NCBI GenBank assembly: GCA_015039365.1
Contig: WION01000004.1
Location: 1,054,001 to 1,118,000 of the forward strand
DNA: 64,000 bases
From: Amanita rubescens
Taxonomy: Eukaryota; Basidiomycota; Agaricomycetes; Agaricales; Amanitaceae
Direction: 5' to 3'
The position numbers and the translations under genes were made by a program. Of this stretch, positions 1 through 11,633 are shown piece by piece; the first letter of the stretch is position 1; the number at the start of each line of letters is the position of its first letter. The notes under the pieces were generated by a model. The model was not told where the DNA came from, searched no databases, and worked only from the letters and a program-made list of their open reading frames with translations.

Positions 1-160
1 TCCAATAATAGTAACACTACCAAAACGAGCTACACGTGATGCCTTACATAATGCGAAGATGATCGAAATCGCCGGCCGAACGCCGTAAGTGGACCCACCC
101 TGCCAAAGCCCGGGAAATCGAAAGAGACTACCTGTTTACTACAGTTTATACAAACTCGGG
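1..160. other. Left edge, upstream region of mS35 gene
   Basis: No coding exon could be supported here. It is the presumed promoter and 5' leader of the plus-strand gene that starts at 161. A CACGTG-like half site (cacgtga) lies near position 34. Nothing else was recognised. Confidence 0.4.
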
Positions 161-1039
161 ATGGCTTTCACCCTTGCTCGTCTAACGCGCTCAGTAGCAA
201 GGCATCGTCCCTCACCTTTCGCATGCAGGCATTTTTCGCCGTCTGCGACCACTCTTGTGCAGCGCTCCAAGCTTGACGAGGCGTTCAGCCACGAGGATGC
301 ATTCGACCTAGTTGACGATGACTTTGACGGCGATGACACTTCGTCTGCTGGTCATCTCATGCTAATGGATCAGCGCCAAACTCTACACTATCTGCGCCTA
401 ATTGAACACGAGATGCCAAAACTTGTTGGTAAGTCCCGCTCGCTTTTTTACGTACTCTTACTGACACCGTTTTACCCTCATAGCATTCAGAAAACCTTTC
501 GTACCCCCTACTTTGAAGACGCCTGTTGTCGTTCGTTCCATCGAGTATGCTGGAGAAGAGCATCCCGCAGCAGCAAAACGCGTCATTGTTGTTCCTGTGG
601 ACCAACTGCCGCTTACAGGTGAAGACGCTATCCACAAGTTGAAGCTCTTGGCGGGGCCAAGATGGACACCTAATCCTCCCGCTGATGCTGGAGTTAGTAG
701 TCTAGACAATTGGGGCAACGGGTATATCAAGATATCCTGCGAAGATTTTCCAAAGCCTGCTCAAAATCTCAAGTGGGCAAGTGATGCTCTTGATCGACTG
801 GTGGCAGAAGCAGAGGTAAGTCATCGTGATGATTTATTTTCCGAGGCCTTTGCTGACTATCGGAGCAGCGGTCTAATGAGGACTTTCGCGATGTGCCATT
901 AGACATGCGACATGTGTATTCAAAAGCGCGGAAAGCGAAGAAGGGAGAACATTTGCGCGACCGGGTACTCGGGAGACCGACGTTAGCTGATTTTCCTCAG
1001 GAATGGCTACCGCCTAGTACTTCTGAATCTGTGTCCTAG
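161..1039 (+). CDS. RSM24: Mitochondrial small-subunit ribosomal protein mS35 (Rsm24)
   Basis: Three exons (161-428, 484-815, 869-1039) join in frame to give 256 residues. The first ~35 residues are rich in Arg/Ser with no acidic residues, as expected of a mitochondrial targeting peptide. The body carries the mS35 signature: a VVRSIEY..GEEHP stretch, then KLLAGPRW, a KISCEDFP block and QNLKWASDALDRL. In the family this protein sits in the small subunit of the mitochondrial ribosome. The start at 161 was preferred to an earlier in-frame ATG at 89 because the presequence then begins cleanly with MAFTLARL. Both introns are GT-AG and about 53-55 bases long. The assignment rests on remembered family motifs, so it is good but not certain. 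Confidence 0.85.
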
Positions 1040-2193
1040 ACTTGGCTCAATAGACTCTCCCTTTTTTCTGCGTGGAACTCGACAATATTGATCGTCTTTC
1101 TCTCCGTCAATTAGCTGTGCGTGATTTCAAAGCGTCGGTTGAAAGCCATCAGTCCGAGTGATCCGAGAAGGCCCAATTAGTACAAGAAACGACGGACGGC
1201 TTAACAGAGACGTGCAGGCATACTTACACGTTCATCGTCCCTGTTGGTGGTATAGTGAGGCAAAAGAGCGTGAGTTGCACAACTGGTGAATTATCAAAGG
1301 TCAAATTGTGATAATAGGAAAATATCTTTGTTCGTCAGATGCTAACGCCTTTGTTTGCAGCTTAGACATCTTAAAGCAGTCCAAATTGCAATGACCACCG
1401 CATCAATAGATGCAGGCCACACTATTACGCCATGGAATGATAAATAACAGACGGTAAATGTCGTGTCAACTTAATACCCTGCGACTGCCCGCCCGCCCGC
1501 CCTACCTATCTACATAACGCCCTCTCTACTACTTTATCCATGGAATCAGCTGATGCCAGAACGGCACTTCTATCAATATACCTGTCCCGAAACGCACGGA
1601 CACACGAATCAGGAAACAAGTCGGTTCCGTCATCACCTCATAGAACCAAAAGGCGAAGGGCGGGTCATACGTCGAGATCGCAGCCTGGCTCTGATCGGTT
1701 CTTCGGCGGGGGAAGAACGATATATGGCGTATCAGATACACACCTGACAGAAGGATTCGGAGCCACATGGATATCGGGGAAGGGGGAGGAAGGGCGGGTG
1801 GGGTGGGAGGCAGCGGATGAGATGTTCCTAGAGTATATTAATATCGAACAGTGCAGCGAGGATGCCGCCATGTTGTAGTATGTATCTATAGAAATCATGA
1901 AATCGCACGAAAACACACTGTAAACACGTGTGGGGCGGGCCCCATGCTAACAATGAAGCAACCGAAACACAAGTTATCCTGGGTAAAGTTAGCGTAATAT
2001 TTCTTGTCTGTGCGACGCTAAACGGCGGATATCAGGCGCTACTGTTACCTAAACCGCGGCTTGGAGCGTTTGGCGCCGCCACCGAAGCCAAACAGTCGCA
2101 ACATCGCCCGACTTCTTTCGCGCGTCCTGTTTCCTCCCGCTTAAAAGTATTTTTCCCACTTCCTGCCCTTCCTTCCTTATTCTCCCCTTCCAG
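1040..2193. other. 1.15 kb intergenic region, no supported gene
   Basis: It contains the 3' end of the mS35 transcript and the promoter of the septin gene. Several ORFs of 60-112 codons exist here on both strands, but none shows a family motif, a matching splice pattern or biased codon use. The last ~70 bases before the septin ATG are strongly pyrimidine-rich, typical of fungal 5' leaders. A CCCGCC triplication sits near 1490-1500. Confidence 0.5.
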
Positions 2194-3897
2194 ATGGCCG
2201 ACTCTTATTCCTCCCGTTCACCTGGCTATTCCTCTAGTGGCCTTCCAAATGGTTCATCCGTAACCCCCACCACTGCTTCCCTACCTCTCGCTCAGACATC
2301 CACCATTCGCAAGAAATTGATGGGTTATGTCGGCTTCGCAAACCTGCCTAACCAGGTCCATAGGAAGAGCGTTAGGAAAGGTTTCCAGTTCACTGCCATG
2401 GTCGTCGGTGTGTTTGCTTTCTTCCGCTTAAAGTTGAACTTGTTTCCCAATTTGTCCTTAGGCGAATCTGGTCTCGGAAAGTCGACCCTCATCAACACAC
2501 TCTTCAACACTACGCTCTACCCTCCTAAGGAGCCCATTCCTCCCGCAGCGGAGAGGGCCAAGACTGTTTCCATTGAGAGCATCGACGCTGGCAAGTCTCC
2601 GTCATCCTCGGCTTCGAAGCGCCTTTTTTTTACGTCTTACGTACAGATATCGAAGAGAACGGTGTCCGTCTCCATCTCACCGTCGTCGATACCCCAGGGT
2701 TCGGTGATTTTGTAAACAATGACGAAAGGTAAATTTTCCGTCTTTCTTCCGTGTCCTCACTGTTAACGCAGCTTCTTCTAGTTGGAAACCCATAGTCGAG
2801 AACATCGAGTCACGATTTGACTCGTATCTTGAACTTGAAAACCGCGTCAACCGTTCCAAGATTGTTGACAACCGCGTTCACGCGTGTCTTTACTTTATTC
2901 AACCCACTGGTCACTCGTAAGCATACGCCGGCACCTTGGTTAACCTCGAGCTAATGTAGTATCATTAGTCTTAAACAAATTGATATCGAGTTTATGAGGA
3001 GACTCCATACCAAAGTTAACCTTATTCCCATAATTGCAAAGGCTGATACTCTCACGGACGAAGAGGTCCTTGCCTTCAAGGAGAGGGTTAGTATGAACAA
3101 TGTTTACTTTTTGAGCTATACTCACGCATATATACTCTTATAGATCTTGTCCGACATTGCTTCCCATAACATTCATATATTCCAGGCACCCACCTACGAC
3201 AATGAGGATGAAGAGACTTTGGCCGAGGCTGAGGAGATTGCAAGCAAGATACCGTTCGCCGTTGTTGGCTCTGACAAGTATGTTCAGACGCCCGACGGTC
3301 GCACCGTACGAGGCCGTGCGTACCCATGGGGTGTAGTCGAGGTGGACAATGAGGACCACTGTGACTTTGTTAAGCTCAGACAGATGCTCGTTCGCACATA
3401 TATGGAGGAGCTCAGAGAGTACACCAACGATGTACTCTATGAGAACTGGAGAACGGAAAAACTGCTCAGCATGGGTGTTGCTCAAGATTCAACCGTCTTC
3501 AAGGAAGTCAAGTATGTCCAACATTTTGTTTGAGTAGTAGAAAGGCTAATCATGCTGTCAGCCCCGCTGCGAGAATGCAAGAGGAACGAGTTCTGCACGA
3601 GGCCAAGCTTGCCAAGATGGAGGCCGAGATGAGGATGGTGTTCGAACAGAAGGTGCAGGAAAAGGAAGCCAAGCTCAAACAGTCCGAAGAGGAGTTGTAT
3701 GCTCGTCACAGAGAAATGAAAGAGTCGCTAGAAAAACAACGCAACGAGCTAGAAGAGAAGAAGAGGAGGATCGAGAGTGGTCGACCATTGACGCCAGAGA
3801 AGACTCCTGTACGTGTTTCCCCTTTGGCACATGTGAAATCCGACTGATTCTTTTTCCTTCACAGACCAACAGGAAGAAGGGTGGTTTCCTTCGTTAA
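2194..3897 (+). CDS. CDC3: Septin, Cdc3/AspB class
   Basis: Eight exons (2194-2407, 2462-2590, 2647-2728, 2782-2916, 2969-3086, 3144-3511, 3562-3808, 3865-3897) give 441 residues. Visible in order: a short Ser-rich N-terminus, a basic polybasic/GFANLPNQ region, the P-loop GESGLGKST, the G3 switch DTPGFGD, the G4 AKAD, the septin unique element, and a C-terminal coiled coil of about 80 residues rich in E/K/R. Septins are filament-forming GTPases that organise the bud neck, septum and hyphal cortex. The [16 protein letters not shown] opening and the long coiled coil match Cdc3/AspB better than Cdc10, 11 or 12. Intron 2 (2591-2646) starts with GC, not GT. Confidence 0.93.
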
Positions 3898-4249
3898 AAA
3901 TCAGATCTTGCCTCATGAACATTGACTTTCTCTCTCTCTCACACGTTATCTCTGTGCCGTACCTCTCCTTTTAGTACTTGTTTTTTCTTTCTTTCTGTAA
4001 TTGATTTACTTCCTTCGATCTTCCTGTCTTGATTCACTACGAACGATCCCTACACTCGTTTTATATGGATATCCTCTACTGCTCTCTCTTCTAGTACGTC
4101 TACAGCGATGTTCCATTCTGATTGACGTGGAGTTATCATACTCTTGATGACAATATACCATGGTGTCGACACAACCAGAAAATTGGCTTGATCAACAACT
4201 ACAAACCGACACTCTTACCTGCTTTCACTCACGATCCGAGACCCTGAAT
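3898..4249. other. Septin 3' UTR and MTR10 promoter region
   Basis: About 350 bases with no supported exon. It holds pyrimidine-rich stretches (ctctctctctc near 3930) and the leader of the downstream gene. An ATG at 4160 opens in another frame and ends without joining the importin exons, so it was not used. Confidence 0.4.
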
Positions 4250-7200
4250 ATGGCCGAAATACAAGCCCTCTTATCAGCCATTGATGTCTTTAGCAGAGCC
4301 CCCGACAAGACTTCGTTAGAGAACGCAAATTCTTGGCTTCAAGAATTTCAGCATTCTGTAAATGATATTTCGCCTGTGGCCAGTCTCCCGACCAGCACCT
4401 CTGATTGTGTCCCACTCCGCCCTGTCTGCTAGCCTGAAGCATGGACGACCTGTAATGTCCTCCTTTCATCTCCCGATGTGCCCCCCGCGGCCAAACTATT
4501 TGCCGCCCAAACGCTTAGGACCAAAGTGAGTTTCGTCCAATGCCGTCACTTTCATATTTGTTTCCGATTCCGATGATCGTCTAGGTCGTGTATGATCTGG
4601 ATCAAGTAGACCCGCAAAACTTGCGTGCCCTGCGCGATACCTTGCTGGCGCACCTCGAAAGGTACCATATTGGACCTCGTAATATTATCGTGCAATTATG
4701 CCTCGCAATTTCCGGGCTTGCGTTGCAATATCCTGATTGGAAGAATGCAGTACCGCAGATGATCGATTCCTTTGGGAGAATACCAGCGATGGTACCAACG
4801 TTGCTGCAGTTTTTAACTGTTCTTCCCGAAGAAATCTCAAGTAACACGAAAATACCTGTGACGGTCAGTGTTTCATTGCGAGACTCCTTTCGTCTTCCTA
4901 TCTGGTTATTGCACAGGACCACGACTTCAAGGAAAAATTCGAAGATCTGTTGACCACTAATTCGAAGCAGGTCCTGGATTTGCTTTCCATGTACATTCAA
5001 GCTGCTGGTGCGGAGGCAACCTGCTTGTCTAAGATTTTTACTCATGGGACGCAGGAGTCACGATAGCTGTCCAGTCTCAGGTATTTGACTGTTTACGTAG
5101 CTGGCTTATTGCAGGCGAAGTTAGCACCAAAGACCTTGCAAAAACTCCTCTTTTCCCATATGCCTTCGAGGCGCTAGGATCAATCGAATTGTTTGATTCC
5201 GCCGTTGACGTCATTTGCGAGCTGATACATGAAACGCAAGAAATAGATGAAAATATGCCCATCATACAACTCATTGTGCCAAGAGTTATTGCTTTGAAGC
5301 CCATGCTGTTCAAAGATCGCGACGATCCTGACAAGATAAAAGGATACGCGAAAATCTTCAGCGAGGCAGGCGAAACGTACCGCACTCTTCTCCTCCAACA
5401 CACCGAAACTTTCTTTCCAATCGTCGAAGCAATTGGCGAATGTTCCGCATACCCCGATCTGGATATTGTTCCAATTACGTTCCAGTTCTGGTCACGCCTT
5501 GCCTCGATGATAGGAAAGAGGACTTCAGTCCCGCCAGTATTTCTTGACGCCTATCAAGCTTTGATGAGCGTTATTATCAATCATTTACACTTCCCTTCCG
5601 ACGAGACCATGCTTTCAGGCCAAGAAGCTGAAAACTTCCGTTCGTTCAGACACATCATGGGCGATACGCTCAAGGATTGCTGCCTTGTCCTGCGAACTGA
5701 AAATTGCCTCAATGCGACATACCAGATGATAACGACTGCACTGGCACGTGCTCCAGACGCAGTTTCGTGGCAAGAAGTTGAGGCCCCCTTGTTTGCCATG
5801 AGGTCTATGGGAGCAGAGGTGGATTTGTCGGATCAGGTTGCGGTGCCTAAGATCATGGACCTTATTCCTCAGCTACCGAGCCACCCTCGCGTTCGTTATG
5901 CCGCCTTGTTGATTATTGCCCGCTATACGGAATGGATCAACAAGCATCCTGCATACATCAACCCGCAGTTGCAGTACATTGCAGGAGGTTTCGAAGACAC
6001 CGACCCAGAGGTTTGCGCCGCTGCTGGTCATGCACTTAAGTATCTGTGCCAAGATTGTAGTCAGGTACAGTATTGTTCTATGCTAGAGAAGTTTATAAGA
6101 CTCATGTCTCGCAGCATCTTGCCGATTTTTTGCCTACACTCCATACATTCCTTAAGACCATCGGTGCGAACTTGGTGCAAGATGACCGGCGGCACATCTA
6201 TGAAGCTATTGGACACGTCATATCGGCAATGCCAATGGACCGAGCAGCGGAGTCACTTAGGACGTTTTCCGTGGACATACTCGCAAATGTTCATGCGTTG
6301 GTAAACAAGTCGAATCCCACACAAGTAGAGCTGCAAAGTGTTGGAGGTAAGTATAGTTGTTTCTCATGGGTCAGGTTACCGACGATCGTTACAGAAGGAC
6401 TGGAGAATTTGGAGGTCTTACTCCGCCTCGTCCGAACCTTTGGGGAGGAGTTACCAGCGGCCTGTCAAGACAGCTGCCCCCAAGCATGGGCAGTGTTTGA
6501 TAGCTTGTTGATGAAGTACGGATCGATGTTCAACCTTGCCGAGGGCAGTCTTCGCGTGCTGCGGCATGGCCTGACCCTCTTTGGTCCTGCGGTGTTACCG
6601 ATTGCACCTACCGCACTCAACAGAATGTCCCAAGGCTTTGGTGCAACGGCATTCCCCAGCTACCTCTGGATGGCTGGAAAGATTGTAGGTGAATTCGGAG
6701 GACAGGATAATCAAGCTCTCCGCACATCAATGCAAGAATTGTACGAACGCTCAACTAGTAAAGTGGTGTCTCTTTTGCAAACAAAGTCTGCAGGAGATAT
6801 CCCAGATGGTAATTTAGACCTTCTCGTGATAGTAATTGGGTTTGACTCTTTTGGCTAGTCATGGAAGATTATGTCCAAATGCTCATCCGTTTCGTTGAAC
6901 ATGCCCCCGATGTGTTCTTCCAGAATGCGGCATTTGAAAATGCATTTAAAGCTTCGATGGTGGCTCTGACACTAGTTCATACGGACATAGTATTTGCTGC
7001 CCTAGAACTCTTCCGGTCCATCTTTACACACGATTGCTTGGATACAAGCGCTCCCGCAGCGCTGCCCGCATTCCCTTTATATGCATCGGCAATCCACAGA
7101 GTAGTCGACAAGGAAGGTTACACATTTTTGGGATACATCTTGACTGGGCTAGTGGGCGATTTCCCAGAAGAGTCTAAGCCGCTGGTTGCCTCTATTGTCC

Positions 7201-7477
7201 GGTCTCTCGCAATGTCATGGCCGACACAGATCCAAGCATGGCTACCTCCTGTACTGCAGCAGTTGCCGGTATCGAAAGTTCCCAATGAAGAGAAATCCAA
7301 TTTCTTGACAGACATTACAAGGTAGGAACTAGCCAGTGCAGTCTATAGCCCCTACTCACTGGAGCTTACAGCGCGGTGAATGATAGGCGATACGAAAAGG
7401 TAAAGCAGGCCGTTAATGGGCTGAATAGAGCTGCGAAGAGGGCAAGGGACAGAAGACATGTATTGGAAAACGCGTAG
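4250..7477 (+). CDS. MTR10: Importin-beta family nuclear import receptor Mtr10/transportin-3
   Basis: Nine exons (4250-4357, 4433-4525, 4585-4863, 4917-5007, 5055-6064, 6115-6346, 6395-6808, 6859-7321, 7372-7477) give 931 residues, the usual size for this family. The N-terminus has the importin-beta-like order: WLQEFQHSPEAW, then FAAQTLRTKV, LRDTLLAHL, QLCLAISGLALQ, and the conserved LTVLPEE. The remainder is a regular series of HEAT-type helices, such as the AALLIIARYTEW and SYLWMAGKIVGEFG blocks. In yeast and animals this receptor carries SR-type RNA-binding proteins into the nucleus in a RanGTP-dependent way. The start was chosen where the first HEAT helix begins. The frame is unbroken. 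Confidence 0.9.
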
Positions 7478-7598
7478 ATGTATTAGTTTACAAAATCTAT
7501 AAGATTGTGTAGTTTACCCCGTTCGGCGCTGCGCCAATCAAACTCCATTCCGGCTACTGCGAATAGTTCCGTATATATCTCCTTCTTTCTCTCAAACC

Positions 7599-9162
7599 AT
7601 GTTCCACGTCCGCCGGTCGCTGTTGTGCGGTGGGTTTATTTCGCTTATCCATATTTGCGTCTCACACCTCTCTTTTCAGTCGGACGCCGGTCGTTTTCCC
7701 AATCGGCGGTGCGGCAGAGTTATGACGATACCATAAAAAACTTGCTCGTCCACAAAGACACCAAGGTCATATGCCAAGGGTTCACAGGCAAAACTGTGCG
7801 TAATCGCCAACTGACAGGATATACCGTGGTCACACACGTCTTTCTGGATAGGCAACGTTTCACTCTAGGGAAGCCATTGCCTATGGAACCAAAATGGTTG
7901 GCGGCGTTTCACCCAGTAGGGCTGGCCAAACGCATCTTGGCCTTCCTGTGTTCGGCAGCGTTAAAGAGGTGAGTCGTATGGGTTGTTCCGTATGAGCGGT
8001 CATTGACGCATGGTAACAGGCTGTCCGGGAAACCAAACCAGATGCTTCCGTTGTATATGTCCCGCCTCCCTTCGCTGCCGACTCTATCATCGAGGCAATC
8101 GAAAACGAGATTTCGCTCATTGTGTGCATAACGGAAGGTATCCCTCAGGCAGACGAAATCAGGGTAACGACCGTTCCTATTCGGTTACATTGTTTTAGGC
8201 TGACGGATTGTGCTCTAGGTTATGAACGCGCTTAAGAGTCAGTCTCGTTCGAGGTTGGTGGGTCCGAATTGTCCCGGAGGTCAGTATGGACATTACGTTT
8301 TCGACTTTATTCTTCCATACGCCGCGCACAAGGTTATTCAGCCTGTGCGAGCTCTTGTTGTAACTAAACATCGTTTTCGCGATGCAAAACCTGACTGGAC
8401 AGGACGTAAAAAAGCTAACGTGCATTTTCAGTGATTAACCCGCTCGGTTGTAAGATGGGCATTCAGCCTGGACACATACACAAACCGGGAAAGATCGGTG
8501 CGTTTCCAATACATAGTAATTGTTTACCGCCATTCTAAATTACTTTCAGGTATTGTGTCTCGTTCAGGAACACTGACATACGAGGCTGTGGCGCAGACCA
8601 CTAATGTTGGCCTCGGTCAATCATTATGTGTTGGTATTGGCGGTGATCCATTCCCTGGCACGCAACATGTCGACGTTGTCAAGGTGTTCCTTGACGATCC
8701 CAATACCGAAGGTACGATCAATGTTGGAGACATATTCATTGCCGTTCTTAAGTTTAAACAAAACAGGTATCGTATTCATTGGTGAAATTGGGGGATCCAT
8801 GGAAGAAGAAGCGGCTGAATATCTGGAGAAATATAACAAGACAAGGGCCAATCCCAAGCCTGTAGTGGCATTCATTGCAGGAATCACAGCTCCTCCAGGA
8901 AGGCGTATGGGCCATGCAGGTGCAATCATTTCTGGCGGTAAAGGTAATCGATTCGATTTGGCTCATATAATTAGTATCCTCATGCTGCGTTTGTAGGTGC
9001 TGCTGTCGACAAGGTGAAAGCTCTGCAAAAAGCAGGCGTCATTGTCACCGACAGTCCTGCGCAGATCGGATCAGAGATACTTAAGGTTAGGATTTCATCT
9101 ACTCCACTGTGTATATTGCTAATACTGCATCATAGGCGATGCAGGCAGCAGGACTTGTTTGA
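7599..9162 (+). CDS. LSC1: Succinyl-CoA ligase (synthetase) alpha subunit, mitochondrial
   Basis: Ten short exons (7599-7629, 7680-7795, 7852-7968, 8020-8163, 8219-8279, 8432-8497, 8550-8711, 8767-8943, 8997-9085, 9136-9162) give 329 residues. A short Arg/Ser presequence is followed by the CoA-binding Rossmann fold ([16 protein letters not shown]), [31 protein letters not shown], the [11 protein letters not shown] motif, GIGGDPFPG, and the GHAGAI stretch whose His is phosphorylated during catalysis. The enzyme makes GTP or ATP from succinyl-CoA in the TCA cycle and pairs with a beta subunit not present here. The last exon has only 27 bases. All introns are GT-AG. Confidence 0.95.
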
Positions 9163-9234
9163 ACTGAATAGACTAGAGTTACTTAGCTTAGCTTATATAA
9201 TAGAACGTAACATTTCTACTCGTTTTGTCGTGCT

Positions 9235-10125
9235 ATGGCCTCTTACTCTCCTTCATCTACTTTTTACGAGGCGGCCGGTTATCTATCGAATGCATCGTCG
9301 CTATCTAACGTTCCTACGAGTGTCAAACTTGAGGTCGCTAAACCTTTCTCCGAGATGTTATCAGCCAGCAGAGTCCCTAATTTGTGCGCCCTTGCTTTTA
9401 GCTTTATGGCCTTTTCAAATATCTTACGACGTCCACGGCACCCTCTACTACGCGGCCATCTATATTCGACATGGCACAGCGCGCGAAATGGGACGCTTGG
9501 AAGAATACGGGAAATAAATATTCGAATCCGGAAGAAGCTGAAGCAAGATACATCGAGATCGCCAAGAACCTCGGTTGGATTGAAGGGGTTACCATAGAAC
9601 AAGAGGACGCGGATGAAATAGACTTGAATGCGCTCGATGACGAGCCAGAGGTAAAAGAAGGAAACGCGAGCAACATTTCTGACAGCGGAGGGCTGGGCCT
9701 TAAAGTGAGCAAGGCGCAGCCACCGGTATCCGTGGAAGATCACAGTATACACGGCTTGGCTATTGATAATGATGTTGCTGGTCTGACAGCGCTTCTGGAG
9801 AAAAATCTTAATGTGGACCTCAATGCAAGAGATGAATTCGTGAGTAAATCTCTCACTTAACTTGGGCTTCTGTGACGAGTTTCTCCACAGAAATATACAG
9901 CATTACATCTGGCAGCGGATCGGGGCAACGTACAAGCTGTGAAGTTGCTATTAGCAAAAGGTGCGGACCAATCTCTCAAGGTGCGTTGTTCCTCCGAGTG
10001 GGAGTGTGTTTTCCTGGCTTACATCTGCTGAATAGGACCCCGACAATTTGACAGCGCGGGAGCTGGCAGAAACCGCTGGCCATGAAGATGTTGTAAAATT
10101 ATTGTCAAATGCATCTTATACGTGA
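9235..10125 (+). CDS. Acyl-CoA-binding domain protein with C-terminal ankyrin repeats (ACBD6-like)
   Basis: Four exons (9235-9333, 9402-9839, 9891-9980, 10036-10125) give 238 residues. Residues ~8-95 form an acyl-CoA-binding domain: FYEAAGYL, KLELYGLFKYL, RPSIFDMAQRAKWDAW and an A.ARYIEIA helix. An acidic linker follows, and two or three ankyrin repeats (HGLAIDNDVAGL, YTALHLAADRGN, LTARELAETAGH) end the protein. This architecture is that of ACBD6-type proteins, which bind long-chain acyl-CoAs. The ankyrin part presumably docks a partner, which is inference. An ATG at 9471 inside the domain is not the start, because it would remove half of the acyl-CoA-binding helices. Confidence 0.88.
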
Positions 10126-10276
10126 TTACAATCCATGTAGCAAATATAAATGATTTAACCATCCGCAATGTATATATGAATAATGGCAGTACGGCGTTAC
10201 ATCCCGTGCTTTGTGTAATTCGACCAAGCTTAGCGCCATTCCGATTCGTATAGCGCGCGAGATTGAATTTCACATA

Positions 10277-10655
10277 TTATGATTGGGAGGTCTGAGATGC
10301 GGATTCTGAAGACCGATCTTTGGGAATGATTGTTCTTTCGTAAGGATGACCAGGTGTTAAAATGTTACCCTGTTCAATATCAGTCGACAGCGAACATCCA
10401 GTAAATTCAACCCACCAGCTCCAAAAGCCTAACAACAGACTTGCTTGGGATGGCACCAACTTGAAGCCAATACCGTATCCTGTCCACGCTCCACTCTACC
10501 ACTTTCTTGTTTTCACCTGGCATCAGGTGTGGTTGGTATTTCCCGAGCAATTCGACGGGTTTCCCATCTCTACGGCGGCCTTTGTCGATGGCGACTAGGT
10601 GAAATATGCGATTGTTACGTAGGCCATGGACTGCCAGGCGTAGTCGCATAGGCAT
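10277..10655 (-). CDS. MRPS16: Mitochondrial ribosomal protein bS16m (Mrps16)
   Basis: Two exons (10655-10416 and 10369-10277, split by a 46-base GT-AG intron) give 110 residues. The protein has the bS16 core: MRLRLAVHGLRNN, the DKGRRRDGKPVELLGKY strand pair, and DRIRYWLQVGAIPSKSVVRLL, all strongly diagnostic. A short Ser/Thr-rich tail follows. It belongs to the small subunit of the mitochondrial ribosome. No separate presequence is visible, as is common for this small protein. It is convergent with the ACBD6-like gene, with only about 150 bases between the stop codons. It is the second mitochondrial small-subunit protein in the window. Confidence 0.9.
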
Positions 10656-11633
10656 GGTTAATGACCACGGTCGTTTTGGGAAGAGTAGTGAAAATCTATT
10701 TTTGGCCGTCTGAGGTACCAGCTTTTACTGCAGATGCAGCGGTCTTAATCACCCCGCAATCAATTCAATGTATGGAACACCTGCTTGTGTTCCTCTACCG
10801 ATGCAAAGATATAGCCGCTCGACAAAAACTACGGTTTAATACATCCATTCGAATCACGCTTCATCTGGTCCGCTGCTTCCGGGAATTAGCTGGAAGAGAG
10901 GTTTAATGATGTCGGAACGACGCAGATGAGGACACCGCATACCATACAGATATTATTTCCATTCAGCAGAGTCTGTGCCAGCTTCGTTTTCTTGGTACCT
11001 TGTGGCGTCAATTCACTGCCGATTCACTCAGGATGCATTTTGACGCCCAGTATAGTAGAAACGTACTATTCAACCACATCTTCTAGAACCATATCTAGCA
11101 TTTTACCGTTATTGATATTCATTTTAACAGCCGTGCTATGTAGACAGACTTACTGACGAAGTCGTCGAACCCTAGTAGAGTTCCAGTGAATTCACGATTG
11201 CTCTTCATGATAACCCATATACGAGATCCAATACATCTATCTATTAATTCTGTTACATGTTAGAATCATCATCACTCTAGATGGAACCTTTTAAGACATA
11301 CCGAGTGGTAATATCTGCGATGTCATGATTTGAGACGAAGCAAAGTAAATAAATAGGGTCACGAGCTCAGGATGAGATAAGGGCTTATTTTCCCTAATGA
11401 ATATATTAACGCCTTGTTACAGTCATTCAAGATACATGTTGAGGTTTGTGAGGACGAGGGTTCGTAAATATGGAATTGACAGAAGATATGTTGATAAAAC
11501 ACAGACAAAATTTGGTCGATGAAAAAAAAACAATTGCGAGGTCGGAGATTGTATGGAATATTTGTAATGGCACAAAAGGAACGGTGTATAACCAGAAGAA
11601 CACTAAAGGCACATGTAGAGAATACAAGACGAT
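10656..11633. other. ~1 kb gene-poor stretch between bS16m and importin alpha
   Basis: It holds the bS16m promoter side and the 3' flank of importin alpha. The longest ORFs (about 70-80 codons) carry no recognised motif and lack consistent splice signals. I see no tRNA-like A/B boxes, direct repeats or transposase traces. Confidence 0.45.

Noticed and set aside
1228..1320. A tRNA-like A box (ttggtggtatagtg) near 1242
   Set aside because: No matching T-arm B box or acceptor stem pairs with it; ggtcaaattg is too far from consensus and the anticodon arm cannot be drawn.
1540..1878. 112-codon plus-strand ORF
   Set aside because: No family motif, overlapping ORFs on the other strand and no splice continuation; most likely chance.
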